42,375 nt of DNA from Parcubacteria group bacterium GW2011_GWA2_49_9 (GTDB lineage: Bacteria; Patescibacteriota; Minisyncoccia; Phycocordibacterales; UBA10002). A program made the translations under genes and the position numbers. Of the stretch, positions 6,615 through 13,699 are shown in pieces. Every line of letters starts with the position of its first letter. The first letter of the stretch is position 1. The notes beneath the pieces were generated by a model, which saw only the letters and a program-made list of their open reading frames with translations, had not been told where the DNA came from and made no database searches. The stretch lies in contig LCQF01000009.1 in assembly GCA_001004005.1 (NCBI GenBank), forward strand, positions 1 to 42,375, written 5' to 3'.

Positions 6615-7901
6615 ATGGAACCCACACACGGAAGAGGAGCGCAGTTCTATGTGACGGCCATCATCGTCTTCGGGGCGATTTTTTTCGCCGGTTTTGCCGT
6701 GGGTGAACGTTTCGTGTCTCCGGTACAGAAAATCAGCACGCTCGAGGGCAAGGAAGCCTCGGCGGGAGTCAAAAACACAGCCGATTTCACTCCCTTCTGG
6801 ACCGCGTGGAATGTGCTCAACGAGAAATATGTTCCCGCGACGACGACTGCCGTGGCGAGTGACCAGCAGAAGGTGTGGGGAGCCATTGAAGGGCTTACCT
6901 CTTCGGTCAATGACCCCTACACGGTATTCTTTCCGCCCGACGAGGCGAAAATGTTTGAAAGTGAAATCAGCGGACACTTTGAAGGTGTCGGTATGGAAAT
7001 CGGCGTGAAGGACGACACGCTTACCGTCATCGCTCCGCTTAAGGGCACTCCTGCAGAACGCGCGGGTATTCGCCCCGGTGACAAGATTTTGAAGATAAAT
7101 GAAGAGGTGAGCACTACTCTGCGCGTAGATGAGGCGGTGAAGCTCATCCGCGGCAAGAAGGGAACAGAAGTCACCCTCACCCTGTATAGGGAAGGGAGGA
7201 AAGAGCCGTTTGACCTCAAGGTGATGCGCGACGTGATTAATACGCCGACACTTGAGACGGAGGTGAAGCAAGGGAAAACGGCTTCGTCCGACGGCACGAC
7301 GGAAACGGGAAGCGGACTCCTTAGGAGCGGTATATTCGTGATTCGGCTCTTCAGTTTTTCAGCCACCTCACCTCGTCTTTTCCGCGACGCCCTCCGAGAG
7401 TTTGTGGAAACCGGCTCTAATAAACTCCTCCTTGATCTCCGTGGTAATCCGGGAGGCTATCTGGAAGCGGCGGTAGATATGGCGAGCTGGTTCCTGCCTC
7501 CGGGGGCGACTATTGTTACCGAAGACGCGGGAGCGAAGGGGGCACGAAATGTGCATCGGAGCCGCGGCTACGACGTATTCAACGACAGTCTCAAAATGGT
7601 TATTCTGGTCAATGGCGGTTCCGCTTCCGCATCCGAAATTTTGGCGGGAGCGCTTCAGCAGCACGGCATAGCGAAACTTGTGGGTACACAAACGTTCGGC
7701 AAGGGTTCGGTGCAGGAATTGGTCAAGATTACACCCGATACATCGCTCAAGGTGACGGTGGCGCGCTGGCTTACGCCCAACGGAATATCCATATCGCTGA
7801 AAGGCATTACTCCCGACATAGAGGTAAAACTTACTCCCGATGATGTAGAGAAAAAGCGCGACCCGCAGATGGATAAAGCGATTGAATTGCTCACAAAGTG
7901 A
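6615..7901 (+). CDS. S41-family carboxy-terminal processing protease (CtpA-like)
   Basis: 428 residues. An N-terminal membrane anchor (about residues 13-29) puts the rest outside the membrane. It is followed by a PDZ domain (about 110-195, with GVGMEIGVKDDTLTVIAP and AGIRPGDKILKINEE) and the S41 catalytic domain. The Ser/Lys dyad is visible as GGSASASEI (about residue 337) and GKGSVQE (about residue 362). Such proteases trim or degrade exported proteins, often linked to cell-wall control. It is divergent from the corA-like gene and followed by rplI after an AT-rich word array. All catalytic motifs are present. Confidence 0.95.
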   Translation: MEPTHGRGAQFYVTAIIVFGAIFFAGFAVGERFVSPVQKISTLEGKEASAGVKNTADFTPFWTAWNVLNEKYVPATTTAVASDQQKVWGAIEGLTSSVNDPYTVFFPPDEAKMFESEISGHFEGVGMEIGVKDDTLTVIAPLKGTPAERAGIRPGDKILKINEEVSTTLRVDEAVKLIRGKKGTEVTLTLYREGRKEPFDLKVMRDVINTPTLETEVKQGKTASSDGTTETGSGLLRSGIFVIRLFSFSATSPRLFRDALREFVETGSNKLLLDLRGNPGGYLEAAVDMASWFLPPGATIVTEDAGAKGARNVHRSRGYDVFNDSLKMVILVNGGSASASEILAGALQQHGIAKLVGTQTFGKGSVQELVKITPDTSLKVTVARWLTPNGISISLKGITPDIEVKLTPDDVEKKRDPQMDKAIELLTK

Positions 7902-7907
7902 GCAATC

Positions 7908-8011
7908 AATTTCTAATATCTAATTTCTAATTCACCTAATAAAATTTCCAATTCCTAGTTTGGTATTTGGCCTTTTATTAGAAATTAGGTGAATTAGGTA
8001 ATTAGAAATTA
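7908..8011. repeat. Inverted array of NNAATTAG words (copy A2)
   Basis: The left arm 7908-7950 (TTTCTAATTCACCTAATAAA) and right arm 7973-8011 (TTATTAGAAATTAGGTGAAT and on) use the same words as copy A1, with a different spacer. It fills most of the gap between the S41 protease gene and rplI, which are codirectional. Confidence 0.8.
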
Positions 8012-8072
8012 CGAATGTTGATATTCTCTCCCAAATACGTTACTCTCTCTAAACACAGTTAACTAACAAAAC

Positions 8073-8516
8073 ATGAAGGTAGTCTTATTGAAAGACATTC
8101 CCGGCGTGGGCCGGAAGAACGAAGTGAAGAACGTATCCGATGGATACGCGCTTAACATGCTTATTCCGAAGAAGCTTGTGGTTCCGGGGACTCCCGCTTC
8201 GATAGCGCACGCCGAGCGTCTGAAGTCCGAAGAAGAAACCCAGCGTAAAATTCAGGAGGACCTGCTCTTTAAGAACCTAGCTTCCATGCAGGGCCTGATG
8301 ATAGAGATTTCAGGGAAGGCTAATGAGCAAGGGCATCTCTTCGCGAGCATTCACCCCGAGACGATTATCGCCGAGCTTAAGAAGCAGAAAGGGGTAGACC
8401 TTTCTCCCGAGTTTCTGCAACTGGAAAAGCCTCTTAAAGAAGTGGGGGAGCACAAGATTCCCGTAAAGGTGCAAGGGAAAACTGGAGGCTTCACTGTTCT
8501 CGTAAAAGCGGCATAA
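8073..8516 (+). CDS. rplI: 50S ribosomal protein L9
   Basis: 147 residues, the usual L9 length. The N-terminal domain has MKVVLLKDIPGVGRKNEVKN and the conserved GYALNMLIPKKLV. A long connecting helix (about 45-75) and the C-terminal RNA-binding domain follow. L9 binds 23S rRNA near the L1 stalk base and helps prevent frameshifting. It stands alone here, without rpsF or rpsR neighbours. Several CPR groups are reported to lack L9, so its presence narrows the lineage and fits Parcubacteria better than Microgenomates. Terminated by the shared hairpin at 8531-8565. Confidence 0.96.
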   Translation: MKVVLLKDIPGVGRKNEVKNVSDGYALNMLIPKKLVVPGTPASIAHAERLKSEEETQRKIQEDLLFKNLASMQGLMIEISGKANEQGHLFASIHPETIIAELKKQKGVDLSPEFLQLEKPLKEVGEHKIPVKVQGKTGGFTVLVKAA

Positions 8517-8530
8517 TTCTTGAAGCACAA

Positions 8531-8565
8531 ACAAAAACCCCTTCCGAAGCGGAAGGGGTTTTTGT
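8531..8565. terminator. Bidirectional terminator between rplI and rpmA
   Basis: A near-perfect hairpin ACAAAAACCCCTTCCG/CGGAAGGGGTTTTTGT with a short loop has an A-run on one side and a T-run on the other. It serves the convergent rplI (+) and rpmA (-). Confidence 0.93.
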
Positions 8566-8586
8566 TAGTAGAAATTATAGTAGAAA

Positions 8587-8859
8587 TTACGCTACGTTTA
8601 CTTGTTTGCGCACCGTCATACTGCCGTCGAACTTTACCTTGCGCTTGTTTTTGAATGAGACAATGCCGTCCTTCTCCGCGAAGAGGGTGTGGTCTTTCGC
8701 GACGGAAACGTTTTTCCCCGCCACGAATACCGTTCCGCGCTGGCGTACGAGAATGTTTCCGGTCTTTGCTTTCTGACCCGCGTGCAATTTAACCCCAAGA
8801 TATTGAGGGTTCGATCCTGTGAGATTTTTTGCTGTCCCTCCGGCTTTTTTATGTGCCAT
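8587..8859 (-). CDS. rpmA: 50S ribosomal protein L27
   Basis: A 90-residue L27 beginning MAHKKAGGTAKN, whose flexible N-terminus reaches the peptidyl-transferase centre. The conserved QYLGVKLHAGQKAKTGNILV and RQRGTVF stretches follow. No cleavable N-terminal extension like that of Firmicutes is visible. The usual partner rplU (L21) is not next to it. A strong hairpin with a short T-run lies just upstream (8902-8939), possibly regulatory. Identification is firm. Confidence 0.96.
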   Translation of the reverse strand: MAHKKAGGTAKNLTGSNPQYLGVKLHAGQKAKTGNILVRQRGTVFVAGKNVSVAKDHTLFAEKDGIVSFKNKRKVKFDGSMTVRKQVNVA

Positions 8860-8884
8860 GTGACTGATTTTTAAGGAGTGTAAC

Positions 8885-8939
8885 GACTATAAAAATCGTC
8901 ATCCCGTAAAAACCGACTGAAAGGAGGTTTTATACGGGA
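8885..8939 (-). promoter_or_regulatory. Hairpin and T-run upstream of rpmA (possible attenuator)
   Basis: Read on the minus strand, TCCCGTATAAAACC (8926-8939) pairs with GGTTTTTACGGGA (8902-8914), one base short. GACGATTTTTATAG follows, about 30 bases before the rpmA ATG. It could be a leader attenuator, or a terminator of something read from upstream. It also sits in the 5' region of the divergent gene at 8965. Confidence 0.4.
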
Positions 8940-9171
8940 GCTCCACTTGATATACTTATGTCTAATGACTATACCCGAACTCCACTTAAAAATCAAGGAG
9001 CTTCAAGAACGGCTTAATACAAGGGAAATCTACACCGTTTTGCTCATTCTGGTCGTCGGTTTCGGCTCATTCGGGCTCGGCCGGCTCTCAAAACTACAAG
9101 AAGGGAAGTCGTCTATTCGAGTAGAGCAAGCAGTGGCCGCGGTTGCCTCGGTTCCTCCCCTCCTTTCCAAG

Positions 9172-9201
9172 CCCGCCCGAACGGCTGTTCAGTCGGGCGG
9201 G
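9172..9201. repeat. GC-rich palindrome within the broken membrane gene
   Basis: CCCGCCCGA (9172-9180) and TCGGGCGGG (9193-9201) pair, with an inner GAACGGCTGTTC. Flanking CCTCCCCTCC and GAGGGGACGGGAGGGG extend the symmetry imperfectly. In the protein it encodes the linker SKPARTAVQSGGEG. Confidence 0.7.
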
Positions 9202-9231
9202 GAGGGGACGGGAGGGGTGGTGGCGTCTGTA

Positions 9232-9259
9232 AAAGATGAAGGATTAAAGATGAAGGATT
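9232..9259. repeat. 14-bp tandem duplication
   Basis: AAAGATGAAGGATT occurs twice head to tail (9232-9245 and 9246-9259) inside the frameshifted membrane gene. It lies at the point where the conserved cysteine segment should be. Confidence 0.85.
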
Positions 9260-9374
9260 CCGGTGGTTTACTTCGGTTGAAGAAGCACGGAAGGCAGGAT
9301 ATACGCCGGCGGCTAACTGCAAAGGACTTAAATAGCTTATAGCTTTTAGCTGATAGCTTCTAGGAAAGACAAAC

Positions 9375-9635
9375 ATGAAGAATATAGTCATAACCGTCTT
9401 GGCGTGGGCATTTATTATTGTAGGTGTTATCGGTGTATTCCTGCCGTTCTTTCAGGGTATCCTGTTTATCATTATCGGGCTCTATCTTCTCTCAATCGGT
9501 TCGCCCAAGGCACACAGAGCATTGCAGCTGGCGTATTTCGCGTTTAAGGTTCGTTTTCCCCGTGTCGCGTTTACACTGGTAAAAATTGAAAAAAAGTGGG
9601 AGGATATGATTTCCCGCTGGCGTCGTCATCCGTGA
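9375..9635 (+). CDS. Small membrane protein, DUF454/YbaN-like
   Basis: 86 residues with two membrane segments (about 5-23 and 26-42) joined by the turn GVFLPFFQGILF, then SIGSPKAHRA and an amphipathic basic tail. The pattern (hydrophobic pair, a Pro/Gly turn, then a Ser-x-Gly-Ser-Pro run and a cytoplasmic helix) resembles the YbaN/DUF454 family of unknown function. It follows the broken membrane gene after a short TATAGC-word array. Similarity is by eye only. Confidence 0.65.
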   Translation: MKNIVITVLAWAFIIVGVIGVFLPFFQGILFIIIGLYLLSIGSPKAHRALQLAYFAFKVRFPRVAFTLVKIEKKWEDMISRWRRHP

Positions 9636-9647
9636 CGGTTGTTCTTC

Positions 9648-9718
9648 CTCTCTCCCAGCTCCCCTGCCAGAGGGGAGCTCCCGAGTCTGCGAGGGTGAGG
9701 GGTGGGAGCAAGGGAGAG
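9648..9718. repeat. Composite GC-rich hairpin repeat
   Basis: A strong hairpin AGCTCCCCT/AGGGGAGCT (9657-9665, 9671-9679) is enclosed by imperfect outer arms of CTCTCTCCC and GGGAGAG type. It lies between the small membrane gene and tRNA-Val. The vocabulary is shared with the GC-rich repeats at 26220-26260 and 35023-35171. Confidence 0.55.
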
Positions 9719-9766
9719 ATTGTGAAATAGTCGTAGACTAAGAGGGGGTTATGAAGAATAAATTTT

Positions 9767-9840
9767 GCGCGTTTAGCTCAGTTGGTTAGAGCGTGCGATT
9801 CACATTCGCAAGGTCGCAGGTTCAACTCCTGCAACGCGCA
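9767..9840 (+). tRNA. tRNA-Val (anticodon CAC)
   Basis: A full cloverleaf: acceptor GCGCGTT/AACGCGC, D-arm GCTC...GAGC, anticodon stem TGCGA/TCGCA with loop TTCACAT (CAC), T-arm GCAGG-TTCAACT-CCTGC and discriminator A. CCA is not encoded and must be added afterwards. Confidence 0.97.
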
Positions 9841-9853
9841 TAAATATAAGTCT

Positions 9854-10603
9854 ATGACAGCAAAAGATTTGAATGACCGGATAAATAATTTCTGGGGATA
9901 TGGCAGTTTAGAGTCACCCACATGGCTTGTGGGTATGGAGGAGGGGTTTTGTGTCACCTCGGATACAGCGGCTGATAGAAAAATGCTGGAGCGGCAGTTT
10001 TTGCTACCAACGGCAAACGGGATGTTTGACGCAAGCCGTCCGATTGACAAAGATATATGCGACTTAACTAATTTGTCGCCATTTTTACCGAACGCAAAAT
10101 TACAAAGAACGTGGGAATTTCCTATTACGTTATATATGTTTCTTCGTAAGGGAAAAGTGTCGCATGGAGATGAAGTCGTAGATTTTCAGCGTTCTACCCT
10201 TGCAGACGGAAAAAAAAATGAAGTAGCAACCCTAGAACTTATGCCACTTCCTTCGCCAAGTACTTCGGCTTGGCTCTATGGCGATATTCAGGGATTTGAA
10301 ACGCGGAAATCATATCTCAAAGCATATAAAAGGGCACGAGCCCATGGGTTGAGAGAACTTGTAGAAAAATATTCTCCCAAGTTGGTTATCTTCTATTCCG
10401 TTGGATATCTGCGCGACTGGGAGGTGGTGAACGGGAAAATGTTCGAGGAAGTTATGCATCAAATGTACTTTTCAAAAACGGAAAAGACATCTCTTTGTGT
10501 TATTCCGCAACCACGGTATCTACCACGTGCGTATGAACGTTTATACGAATATGCAGAAAAAATCAAGGGAAGGATTGATTTTCCCGATAGTTTGCGTATA
10601 TGA
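9854..10603 (+). CDS. Unknown protein, possibly uracil-DNA-glycosylase fold
   Basis: 249 residues from ATG 9854; a longer open frame begins inside tRNA-Val and is not credible. An early WGYGSLESPTWLVGMEEGF resembles the GxxxxxxxxxxxxGxEPG region of UDG-fold proteins. A central LELMPLPSPSTSAW and a later PKLVIFYSVGYLRDW fit strands of the same fold. No catalytic motif can be assigned with confidence. The stop overlaps the ATG of the glutamine amidotransferase gene by 4 bases, so the two are translationally coupled. Function unknown. Confidence 0.75.
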   Translation: MTAKDLNDRINNFWGYGSLESPTWLVGMEEGFCVTSDTAADRKMLERQFLLPTANGMFDASRPIDKDICDLTNLSPFLPNAKLQRTWEFPITLYMFLRKGKVSHGDEVVDFQRSTLADGKKNEVATLELMPLPSPSTSAWLYGDIQGFETRKSYLKAYKRARAHGLRELVEKYSPKLVIFYSVGYLRDWEVVNGKMFEEVMHQMYFSKTEKTSLCVIPQPRYLPRAYERLYEYAEKIKGRIDFPDSLRI

Positions 10604-11340
10604 AAATCCTTATTTTTCAACACGTTCCGCATGAATCTCCCGGATATATTGCCGACTACGCGAAAGAGAAGGGAATAACCCTTACCGTTTTGGAGCTATG
10701 GAAGCCCTATACGATGCCGGAAGCGGCGAGCTATGACGCGCTTATTGTGCTTGGAGGGCCGATGGGCGTGTACGACGACTTTCCGTCCAAAGAAGATGAA
10801 TTGCGAGTGATTCGGGACACTATGGGTAAAAAACCGCTTCTTGGTATTTGCCTCGGAAGCCAGCTTCTCGCGCGCACGCTCGGCGCTAAAGTATACAAGA
10901 ATTTCAAAGACGGAAAGCGCGCCAAAGAAATCGGCTACTACGATGTCACACTGACGAAAGAGGGAAGTGAGTCACCTTTGTTCAAGGATTTTACTTCTTC
11001 GTTTAAGGTGCTCCAGTGGCATGGCGATGCATTTGATTTACCCCCACACCAATCCGCCGAGGATTGGTGTGGGGGCGTACCGCAAGGAGCGACTCTCCTT
11101 GCCTCATCGCCTCTCTGCGACAATCAGGCATTCTTGTACAAGAGCGCGTATGGGACTCTCTTTCATACAGAATTCACGGTGGATATGGTGAAAAATCTGG
11201 CTGACATTGACCGCGCATGGACTCACGAAGATTTTAATCTGGATGAGCAAAAACTTTTGGCGGAAGCTGAATCTCTCGCACCGCTTATGAAAAAACAGTG
11301 CTACCGACTGTTGGATAATTTTCTTGTGAAGGCCAAATAA
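10600..11340 (+). CDS. Class I glutamine amidotransferase (GMP-synthase-like) with palindromic insert
   Basis: 246 residues. The class I fold is clear: LGGPMGVYDD, nucleophile Cys in GICLGSQLLA (about residue 84) and the catalytic His in LFHTEF (about residue 190). These domains release ammonia from glutamine for a partner synthetase. Free-standing ones of this GuaA-N-like type often have unknown substrates. In the normally compact stretch WHGDAFDLP-QGATLLASS there are 13 extra codons, PHQSAEDWCGGV plus one Pro, made by a palindromic repeat (11041-11075) that is also present between genes at 6484-6530. The frame is kept, so the protein is probably still made. Coupled to the preceding gene by an ATGA overlap. 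Confidence 0.9.
   Translation: MKILIFQHVPHESPGYIADYAKEKGITLTVLELWKPYTMPEAASYDALIVLGGPMGVYDDFPSKEDELRVIRDTMGKKPLLGICLGSQLLARTLGAKVYKNFKDGKRAKEIGYYDVTLTKEGSESPLFKDFTSSFKVLQWHGDAFDLPPHQSAEDWCGGVPQGATLLASSPLCDNQAFLYKSAYGTLFHTEFTVDMVKNLADIDRAWTHEDFNLDEQKLLAEAESLAPLMKKQCYRLLDNFLVKAK
11041..11079. repeat. In-frame palindromic insertion inside the amidotransferase gene
   Basis: Arms CCCCCACACCAATCC (11041-11055) and GGATTGGTGTGGGGG (11061-11075) surround GCCGA. The unit of 39 bp (13 codons) is bounded by TA on both sides. The inner sequence CCCCCACACCAA and the trailing TACCGCAA match the intergenic element at 6484-6538. It falls where class I amidotransferases normally have a short loop. Confidence 0.88.
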
Positions 11341-11351
11341 TGCATGTTGCT

Positions 11352-11381
11352 TATAGGCTAATTCGTGCGAATTAGCCTATA
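11352..11381. repeat. 30-bp palindrome between amidotransferase and capA-like genes
   Basis: Arms TATAGGCTAATTCG (11352-11365) and CGAATTAGCCTATA (11368-11381) surround TG. The 14-2-14 architecture is the same as the pair flanking the PaaX-like gene. No T-run follows. Confidence 0.88.
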
Positions 11382-11415
11382 TACATAAGACAAATCTTGT
11401 GATTATCTTAATGGT

Positions 11416-12402
11416 ATGAAAATGCGGTTTTTGCGTGGAGTTGTCCTGCTGGTTATCACCGTCGCCGGAGCGTATATTGCCACCACCTCCGGCCGGCATA
11501 TTTCCGTTGAGAATACCGCAGCGCTCCCGCTCGCTGTACCGAAAGTATCGCAGGAAGTAACAATGGTATTCGCGGGAGATATTATGCTTTCCCGTAAGAT
11601 AGGGGAGCTTATAGCTACTAATGAAGATGGTACGTTTCCATTTGCTTCTACCACCGAGCTTATCAGTTCCGCCGACATCGCGTTCGCGAATCTGGAAAAT
11701 CCCGTTTCTACGGGCGGAATACGGTCGGGCAGTATCTACTCGTTTCGCGCCGACCCTAGCGTGCTTGAACGCGTACAGAAAGCGGGCTTTAAGGTAGTAT
11801 CCATCGCGAACAATCACATCTGGGATTACGGGAGGCAAGCATTTCTGGATACACTCGCTCATCTCTCCGAAAGCGGGATAGCGGCGGTTGGCGGAGGAAT
11901 GAATTATGACGAAGCACACGAACCAAAGATGTTCACTGTGGGGGAGACAAACATTGCCTTTCTCGCGTATACCAATCTGCTTCCCGCTTCGCTCGGACTC
12001 GCAAGTTCCACTCCGGCGGTGGCGCGGTATGACGACGATGTTCTGCAGAAAGATATTAAACACGCCAAGGGGTTGGCGGGTTTAATTGTGACCTCATTCC
12101 ATTGGGGCGAGGAGTACCAGACGAAACACAACGCCGAGCAGGAGCGTATCGCGAAGCTCGCGATTGATTCGGGGGCGAATCTCGTCATCGGGCACCACCC
12201 ACACGTCGCACAGGAGGTTGAAGAATACAATGGCGGCTGGATTGCGTACAGTCTCGGCAATTTCGTCTTTGACCAGAATTTTTCGGACGATACCAAACAC
12301 GGCCTTGCGTTACTCGTGACCGTAGTGGACGACAAAATCACCGACGTTACGCAAAAACAAGTCGCCTTTACTGACGACTATCGGCCGTATTTTGAAAATT
12401 AA
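11416..12402 (+). CDS. CapA-family exported metallophosphatase-like protein
   Basis: 328 residues with an N-terminal membrane anchor (about 5-22), so it is probably outside the membrane. Family motifs in order: FAGDIMLSRKIG, NLENPVS, SIANNHIWDYG, VTSFHWGEEY and GHHPHVAQ. These are the metal-binding positions of the calcineurin-like fold seen in CapA/PGA_cap proteins. CapA takes part in poly-gamma-glutamate capsule synthesis in Bacillus. In bacteria without capBC the role is unclear, and no capB or capC is here. It follows the amidotransferase after a 30-bp palindrome. Confidence 0.88.
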   Translation: MKMRFLRGVVLLVITVAGAYIATTSGRHISVENTAALPLAVPKVSQEVTMVFAGDIMLSRKIGELIATNEDGTFPFASTTELISSADIAFANLENPVSTGGIRSGSIYSFRADPSVLERVQKAGFKVVSIANNHIWDYGRQAFLDTLAHLSESGIAAVGGGMNYDEAHEPKMFTVGETNIAFLAYTNLLPASLGLASSTPAVARYDDDVLQKDIKHAKGLAGLIVTSFHWGEEYQTKHNAEQERIAKLAIDSGANLVIGHHPHVAQEVEEYNGGWIAYSLGNFVFDQNFSDDTKHGLALLVTVVDDKITDVTQKQVAFTDDYRPYFEN

Positions 12403-12420
12403 GATAAATAACCCTCATAA

Positions 12421-12456
12421 CGAGTTCTACTATACTCTGTAGTATGAGAGAACTCG
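12421..12456. terminator. Hairpin after the capA-like gene
   Basis: CGAGTTCT (12421-12428) pairs with AGAACTCG (12449-12456), with an inner ATACT/AGTAT pair. It lies just past the capA-like stop. No clear T-run follows, so a terminator role is tentative. Confidence 0.4.
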
Positions 12457-12681
12457 AAATCGGGAAATTTGATACAACAACAAGTTGATGTTCAGTCTTT
12501 TTTATATGCAGTGAATGCTTTTGTCGAAATGCCGAGAACTTCACTGCTCGCTGTGCTGCGCTCTACGAACCCTCGGTTCTCAGCACTCGAAGACTCGTTG
12601 CTCTCCTACACGGGGAACTCCCGTTTCCCGACCCCTTCCCTAGTTCAAATCTCGCCACCTCTCATTTCGCTAACGCTTCAA
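12457..12681. other. Gap with no supported gene
   Basis: About 225 bp between the capA-like hairpin and tRNA-Pro. It contains CCGAGAAC...GGTTCTC style inverted words and T-arm-like text (AGTTCAAATCTCGCC) resembling a decayed tRNA 3' half. No full cloverleaf can be drawn. A short open frame here is not protein-like. Confidence 0.5.
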
Positions 12682-12752
12682 TCGGGATGCCGAGATTTGA
12701 ACTCGGACCCTACGAACCCGAATCGTAGATACTACCGTTATACTACATCCCG
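12682..12752 (-). tRNA. tRNA-Pro (anticodon CGG)
   Basis: The acceptor CGGGATG pairs with CATCCCG. The anticodon stem TACGA/TCGTA carries loop TTCGGGT (anticodon CGG). The T-arm is CCGAG-TTCAAAT-CTCGG, the discriminator A. CCA is not encoded. The D-arm is short, based on GTA/TAC-like pairing. Confidence 0.93.
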
Positions 12753-12798
12753 TTTACCACGAAATAGTAGCAGATTTTCCCGATTGAGCAACAAAAAC

Positions 12799-13566
12799 CT
12801 ATTCCGTACTTAGGGTGCGGTCCTCCTTAATTGAATTCCAAACCATAAGGAAGACTTTTTTCTGCATCTCCGCCACTTCCGCCGATTCAATAATGAAGGC
12901 GTGTGGGTTTTTCTTGTCCACGTAAAAAAATATGACTTTGTCGCCGTAGATGCTCATTTCACCGGGAAATGCATAGTCCTCGGGGGTATACTTTATCTTC
13001 CTTCGCGGACTGGCAGGTAAATCCTTTACCGTCTTTTGGTTGCAGGGAAGTATCAAATTTACCGTAACCGGCTCCGCCACCTCTTTCTTCAGCCAATCAG
13101 GAAAGTATCGAGGTAAAAGTTCATTAAGCGCATCTAGGTTGGAAAAGGCATAAATTTCTCGAAGCCCATCTTTATACGCTTCCAAAATATCTTCCCAGAT
13201 GGATTGTACTCCGTCCTTTCCTTTCACGAGGCGGATACTAACTCCTTGCTTAGCGCTTGCGGAAAGATTTTTAATAAAGGGGAGGGCATGCGTAATGACC
13301 TCTTCTTTTTCACGTAGCTTCGTCACCAACTTATTAAGGCTCTCGGCCGTAAAGTAAGCTACGCCATTCTTCCTTGATTTACTCACAAATCCATCACGCT
13401 CCAATGATTGGAGGTCAAGGTATACGGTAGCGCGCGCAATTCCCGTATCTTTCACCAGGTCTGTAGCCGAGGCCTCAAGCCGTCTCACAAGTGCTAAAAA
13501 GATGCGGGATTTTCGCTCGCTCATCCCATACGTTATAAGTGCTTTTTTTGCATCAATTTCATTCAT
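12799..13566 (-). CDS. TrmB-family winged-helix transcriptional regulator
   Basis: 255 residues. The N-terminal winged helix (about 1-75) has YGMSERKSRIFLALVRR, TGIARATVYLDLQSLERDG (recognition helix) and a wing YFTAESLNKLV. A C-terminal phospholipase-D-like sensor region (about 95-250) is typical of TrmB proteins, which sense sugars or related ligands and control transport or metabolic genes. It is divergent from the ligand-binding protein at 13700. The 133-bp gap holds a 30-bp inverted repeat directly upstream of its own -35 element. The obvious hypothesis is control of itself and the binding protein. The ligand is unknown. Confidence 0.85.
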   Translation of the reverse strand: MNEIDAKKALITYGMSERKSRIFLALVRRLEASATDLVKDTGIARATVYLDLQSLERDGFVSKSRKNGVAYFTAESLNKLVTKLREKEEVITHALPFIKNLSASAKQGVSIRLVKGKDGVQSIWEDILEAYKDGLREIYAFSNLDALNELLPRYFPDWLKKEVAEPVTVNLILPCNQKTVKDLPASPRRKIKYTPEDYAFPGEMSIYGDKVIFFYVDKKNPHAFIIESAEVAEMQKKVFLMVWNSIKEDRTLSTE

Positions 13567-13572
13567 GTGTCA

Positions 13573-13629
13573 ATGATAACATAATTCCTGACAAATGCAA
13601 GTGGTATAAATATAGCCATTTATAACACT
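13573..13629 (-). promoter_or_regulatory. trmB-like promoter with adjacent 30-bp operator candidate
   Basis: On the minus strand TTGCAT (13595-13600), a 16-base spacer and TATCAT (13573-13578) form a promoter for the regulator gene. Touching it, AGTGGTATAAAT (13600-13611) and ATTTATAACACT (13618-13629) form an inverted repeat with one mismatch and a 6-base centre. Its 30-bp size and position between the divergent genes suit a regulator dimer. Confidence 0.55.
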
Positions 13630-13699
13630 ATATCTGCATACAGGACTATCTTAGTCATCTTCTATGACTGCAGCTTAAGGCTGTGATAAAAATAAGACC

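Larger units (their letters stand above)
8965..9342 (+). pseudogene. Single-pass membrane protein, frameshifted with its centre lost
   Basis: From ATG 8965 (MTIPELHLKIKE) the protein has one membrane segment (YTVLLILVVGFGSFGLGRL), then a low-complexity linker. The current frame ends in the basic tail KHGRQDIRRRLTAKDLNSL. In the +2 frame the same DNA reads WFTSVEEARKAGYTPAANC then KGLK and stop (9335). That is the C-terminus of a known Parcubacteria-type extracellular domain normally preceded by a Tyr/Pro/Cys segment (KYHxPxC-like). That segment is absent, and a 14-bp tandem duplication (AAAGATGAAGGATT twice, 9232-9259) stands in its place. The gene therefore looks broken; a sequencing error is the alternative. 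Confidence 0.7.

Noticed and set aside
5562-7271. 569-residue minus-strand protein
   Set aside because: Only the part from ATG 6476 matches CorA. The rest overlaps the S41 protease gene on the other strand and crosses a palindrome; it has no protein-like pattern.
12520-12665. Second tRNA gene beside tRNA-Pro
   Set aside because: T-arm-like text is present on both strands, but no acceptor stem or anticodon arm can be paired. At most it is a relic.
12469-12813. 114-residue plus-strand gene
   Set aside because: It runs through tRNA-Pro on the other strand and has low-complexity Ser/Arg/Leu content with no homologous pattern.
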